Positions 62,782-64,000 of a stretch of DNA of 64,000 nucleotides are shown here, piece after piece; position 1 is the stretch's first letter, and each line of letters opens with the position of its first letter. The translations under genes and the position numbers were made by a program. Origin of the DNA: Methanomassiliicoccales archaeon. GTDB lineage: Archaea > Thermoplasmatota > Thermoplasmata > RBG-16-68-12 > SOIM01. A model generated the notes under the pieces. That model ran no database searches. It was not told the origin of the DNA and worked only from the letters and a program-made list of their open reading frames with translations. The stretch lies in contig SOIM01000025.1 in the NCBI GenBank assembly GCA_004377185.1, forward strand, positions 1 through 64,000, written 5' to 3'.

Positions 62782-63273
62782 CTACTCTCTGGAGCCTCTA
62801 AGAAATCCGTACAGGTCGACAGCAAGAATCACCGTTATCAGCAGGAAAGAGGTGAAGCAGTAGGGACAGATTGCATGTATGACGAACAGCTCGAGATAAG
62901 TCAAGTACCATGAGAGAACGGCTCCAACAAGAGCGACGAACAGAACAAAAAGGAAGAAGTTCTTTGTGTAGTCCCTGCCCCAGTGAACGAGCCTGATGAT
63001 CGAGAACAGGAATATCAGAACGAACCCAAGCAGACCTAGATACGCGAGAGGTATTCCGAAGATATTGTTGTACGGTCCGTGGATGACCTCCCCGCAATCC
63101 CACAGACCGCCTACTACGCAGAAAGGGGGATGTGTCGGGTGGAGAGGATCCCAGGTTATTTCCTCAAATGTCAGAAACCCGGCAAAGAGCATGCCCACGA
63201 AAGAGAGCATTATCGTGAAAAGGAGGATGTTGGCCTCGTTATGGACCTTTCTCTCTGTCAGAAACTCGAACAT
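62782..63273 (-). CDS. VKOR-family disulfide-generating membrane protein
   Basis: The 163-residue protein has four to five helices and the VKOR signature: CVVGGLWDCGEVIHGPYNNIFGIPLAYLG (about 52-80) with its conserved Ser-equivalent region, and IHAICPYCFTS (about 133-143) supplying the CxxC that passes electrons to quinone. It oxidises a thioredoxin-like partner outside the membrane, replacing DsbB in many archaea. The partner is probably the product of the upstream gene, 12 bp away on the same strand. Confidence 0.9.
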   Translation of the reverse strand: MFEFLTERKVHNEANILLFTIMLSFVGMLFAGFLTFEEITWDPLHPTHPPFCVVGGLWDCGEVIHGPYNNIFGIPLAYLGLLGFVLIFLFSIIRLVHWGRDYTKNFFLFVLFVALVGAVLSWYLTYLELFVIHAICPYCFTSFLLITVILAVDLYGFLRGSRE

Positions 63274-63285
63274 GGTCGCTTTCCC

Positions 63286-64000
63286 TTAGCCTTGCAGATG
63301 ACTTTCGATTTTGGCTACCATATAGTCAAAGGTTCGCAGTTCTGTGAAATAATCGACGATTATTCCTTGGTCGTCTATGATAACATATGTTGGCGTTACC
63401 TGTACGCAATAGTCACCGCTAACGGAGAAGCTTGAGTCCCAAATGTACGTCATATTGCCCCCGCCACCATATGTGTCTCTGAAATCTCGCACTTTCTGAA
63501 CTGAGTCTCTTGAGCTCGATGAAATGGCAATGAATACCACTTCCTCGCCGTAGTTGTAGTGTTCATGTAGATCATGCATAGTAGAGGCCATCGCTTGACA
63601 TGCACCGCACTCTGTATAGAAGAATTCCAAAACTATGAGTTCCTTCTGCTCAATCAGGTCATTCAAATCGATCTCATTGCCCTCCACATCACCTCTCCGG
63701 AAGTATATGGCGTCCTCGCCCACAAGGTCGCATCCGGAACCAATAGGTCCAAAGGAGGATAGCAATATGACCATAGTGACTATTAGGACCGATACGATTA
63801 TTCCGGCAAGAATCCACTTCTTTCGCTCCCGCTCCTCGAAAGGCGCCATCCGCTTCCTCTCTTCCTTCCTGGCGATCTTTATGGCGGTCTTGTCATCCTC
63901 GGTCAGCGAGACGTCGACCTTGGCCCGGGGATGAACCCTTTTTAGGTGGGATTCAAGGTTCTCCGTTTTCACGTGGATACCGCATACCGGACATTCTCTC
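63286..64000 (-). CDS. Membrane-anchored thioredoxin-fold protein with N-terminal zinc finger (5' end outside window)
   Basis: The frame is open to the window edge. The visible 5' codons read ECPVCGIHVKTENLESHLKRVHP, a C2H2 zinc finger, so the true start lies beyond 64000. A linker with KARKEERKRM-like basic residues follows, then one helix (about 50 residues later), and a secreted thioredoxin/TlpA domain with FFYTECGACQAM (CxxC) and cis-Pro VTPTYV. It is placed to receive or give disulfides via the VKOR protein encoded just downstream. A cytoplasmic zinc finger on such an anchor is unusual. Confidence 0.85.
   Translation of the reverse strand, partial: RECPVCGIHVKTENLESHLKRVHPRAKVDVSLTEDDKTAIKIARKEERKRMAPFEERERKKWILAGIIVSVLIVTMVILLSSFGPIGSGCDLVGEDAIYFRRGDVEGNEIDLNDLIEQKELIVLEFFYTECGACQAMASTMHDLHEHYNYGEEVVFIAISSSSRDSVQKVRDFRDTYGGGGNMTYIWDSSFSVSGDYCVQVTPTYVIIDDQGIIVDYFTELRTFDYMVAKIESHLQG

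Noticed and set aside
1-64000. CRISPR arrays, rRNA genes and complete insertion sequences
   Set aside because: No direct-repeat/spacer arrays, rRNA-like segments or transposase genes with terminal repeats were seen on reading; only tRNA-end copies and the zinc-ribbon protein recall mobile elements.

Overview
The window is chromosomal DNA of a euryarchaeon, most likely of the Thermoplasmata/Thermoplasmatota. The evidence is an archaeal information-processing set (Orc1/Cdc6, the small subunit of D-family DNA polymerase, primase large subunit PriL, TFB, Gar1, a duplicated-domain tRNA-splicing endonuclease, TruA, TrmJ), a Cdc48 AAA ATPase, type II GAPDH, an archaetidylinositol-phosphate synthase and an archaeal signal peptidase. 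Genus cannot be assigned from sequence alone. Many genes have an A/T-rich TATA-like box centred about 26-28 bp before the chosen start codon, so leaderless transcripts look common. I used that spacing, with Shine-Dalgarno matches, to choose starts.

Layout. 1-7 kb: a small protein, an RNase H-fold protein, Cdc48, a PRC-barrel protein, an NfeD/SPFH pair and a ferrochelatase-like protein. 7-12 kb: a secreted protein, HtpX and RqcH. 12.2-15.0 kb: tRNA-Thr(GGT), two tandem RRM protein genes, decaying copies of the tRNA 3' end, a MazG-like protein and an acetyltransferase. 15-19.4 kb: a membrane protein, then an envelope-stress-like group (LiaF-type membrane protein, helical protein, SPFH protein with zinc ribbons, zinc-ribbon membrane protein). 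19.6-24 kb: a 1457-residue membrane-tethered regulator with eight extracellular repeats, a beta-helix and two cytoplasmic winged helices. 24-31.6 kb: small and surface proteins, including a 1354-residue secreted thioredoxin-fold protein.

31.7-41.7 kb is a dense housekeeping block with overlapping genes. 41.7-47 kb pairs a 1290-residue pilin-like surface protein with a divergent winged-helix ATPase. 47.7-53.4 kb is an accessory-looking cluster of small membrane proteins, several with a two-helix plus PH-like layout and tandem paralogs, with one apparently truncated composite gene. 53.5-55.1 kb holds a triple zinc-ribbon protein divergent from an MNT/HEPN toxin-antitoxin pair with a periodic operator. 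55.2-64 kb holds a small gene with a structured leader, a CPBP protease, a TIM-barrel protein, PolD small subunit, a broken metallophosphoesterase, signal peptidase, Orc1/Cdc6 with a possible origin, and a VKOR plus membrane thioredoxin pair.

Functionally, replication and RNA-processing genes are interspersed with a rich cell-surface programme: four very large or large exported proteins, signal peptidase, a VKOR/thioredoxin disulfide pathway, and membrane-bound or membrane-linked regulators that could sense the envelope.
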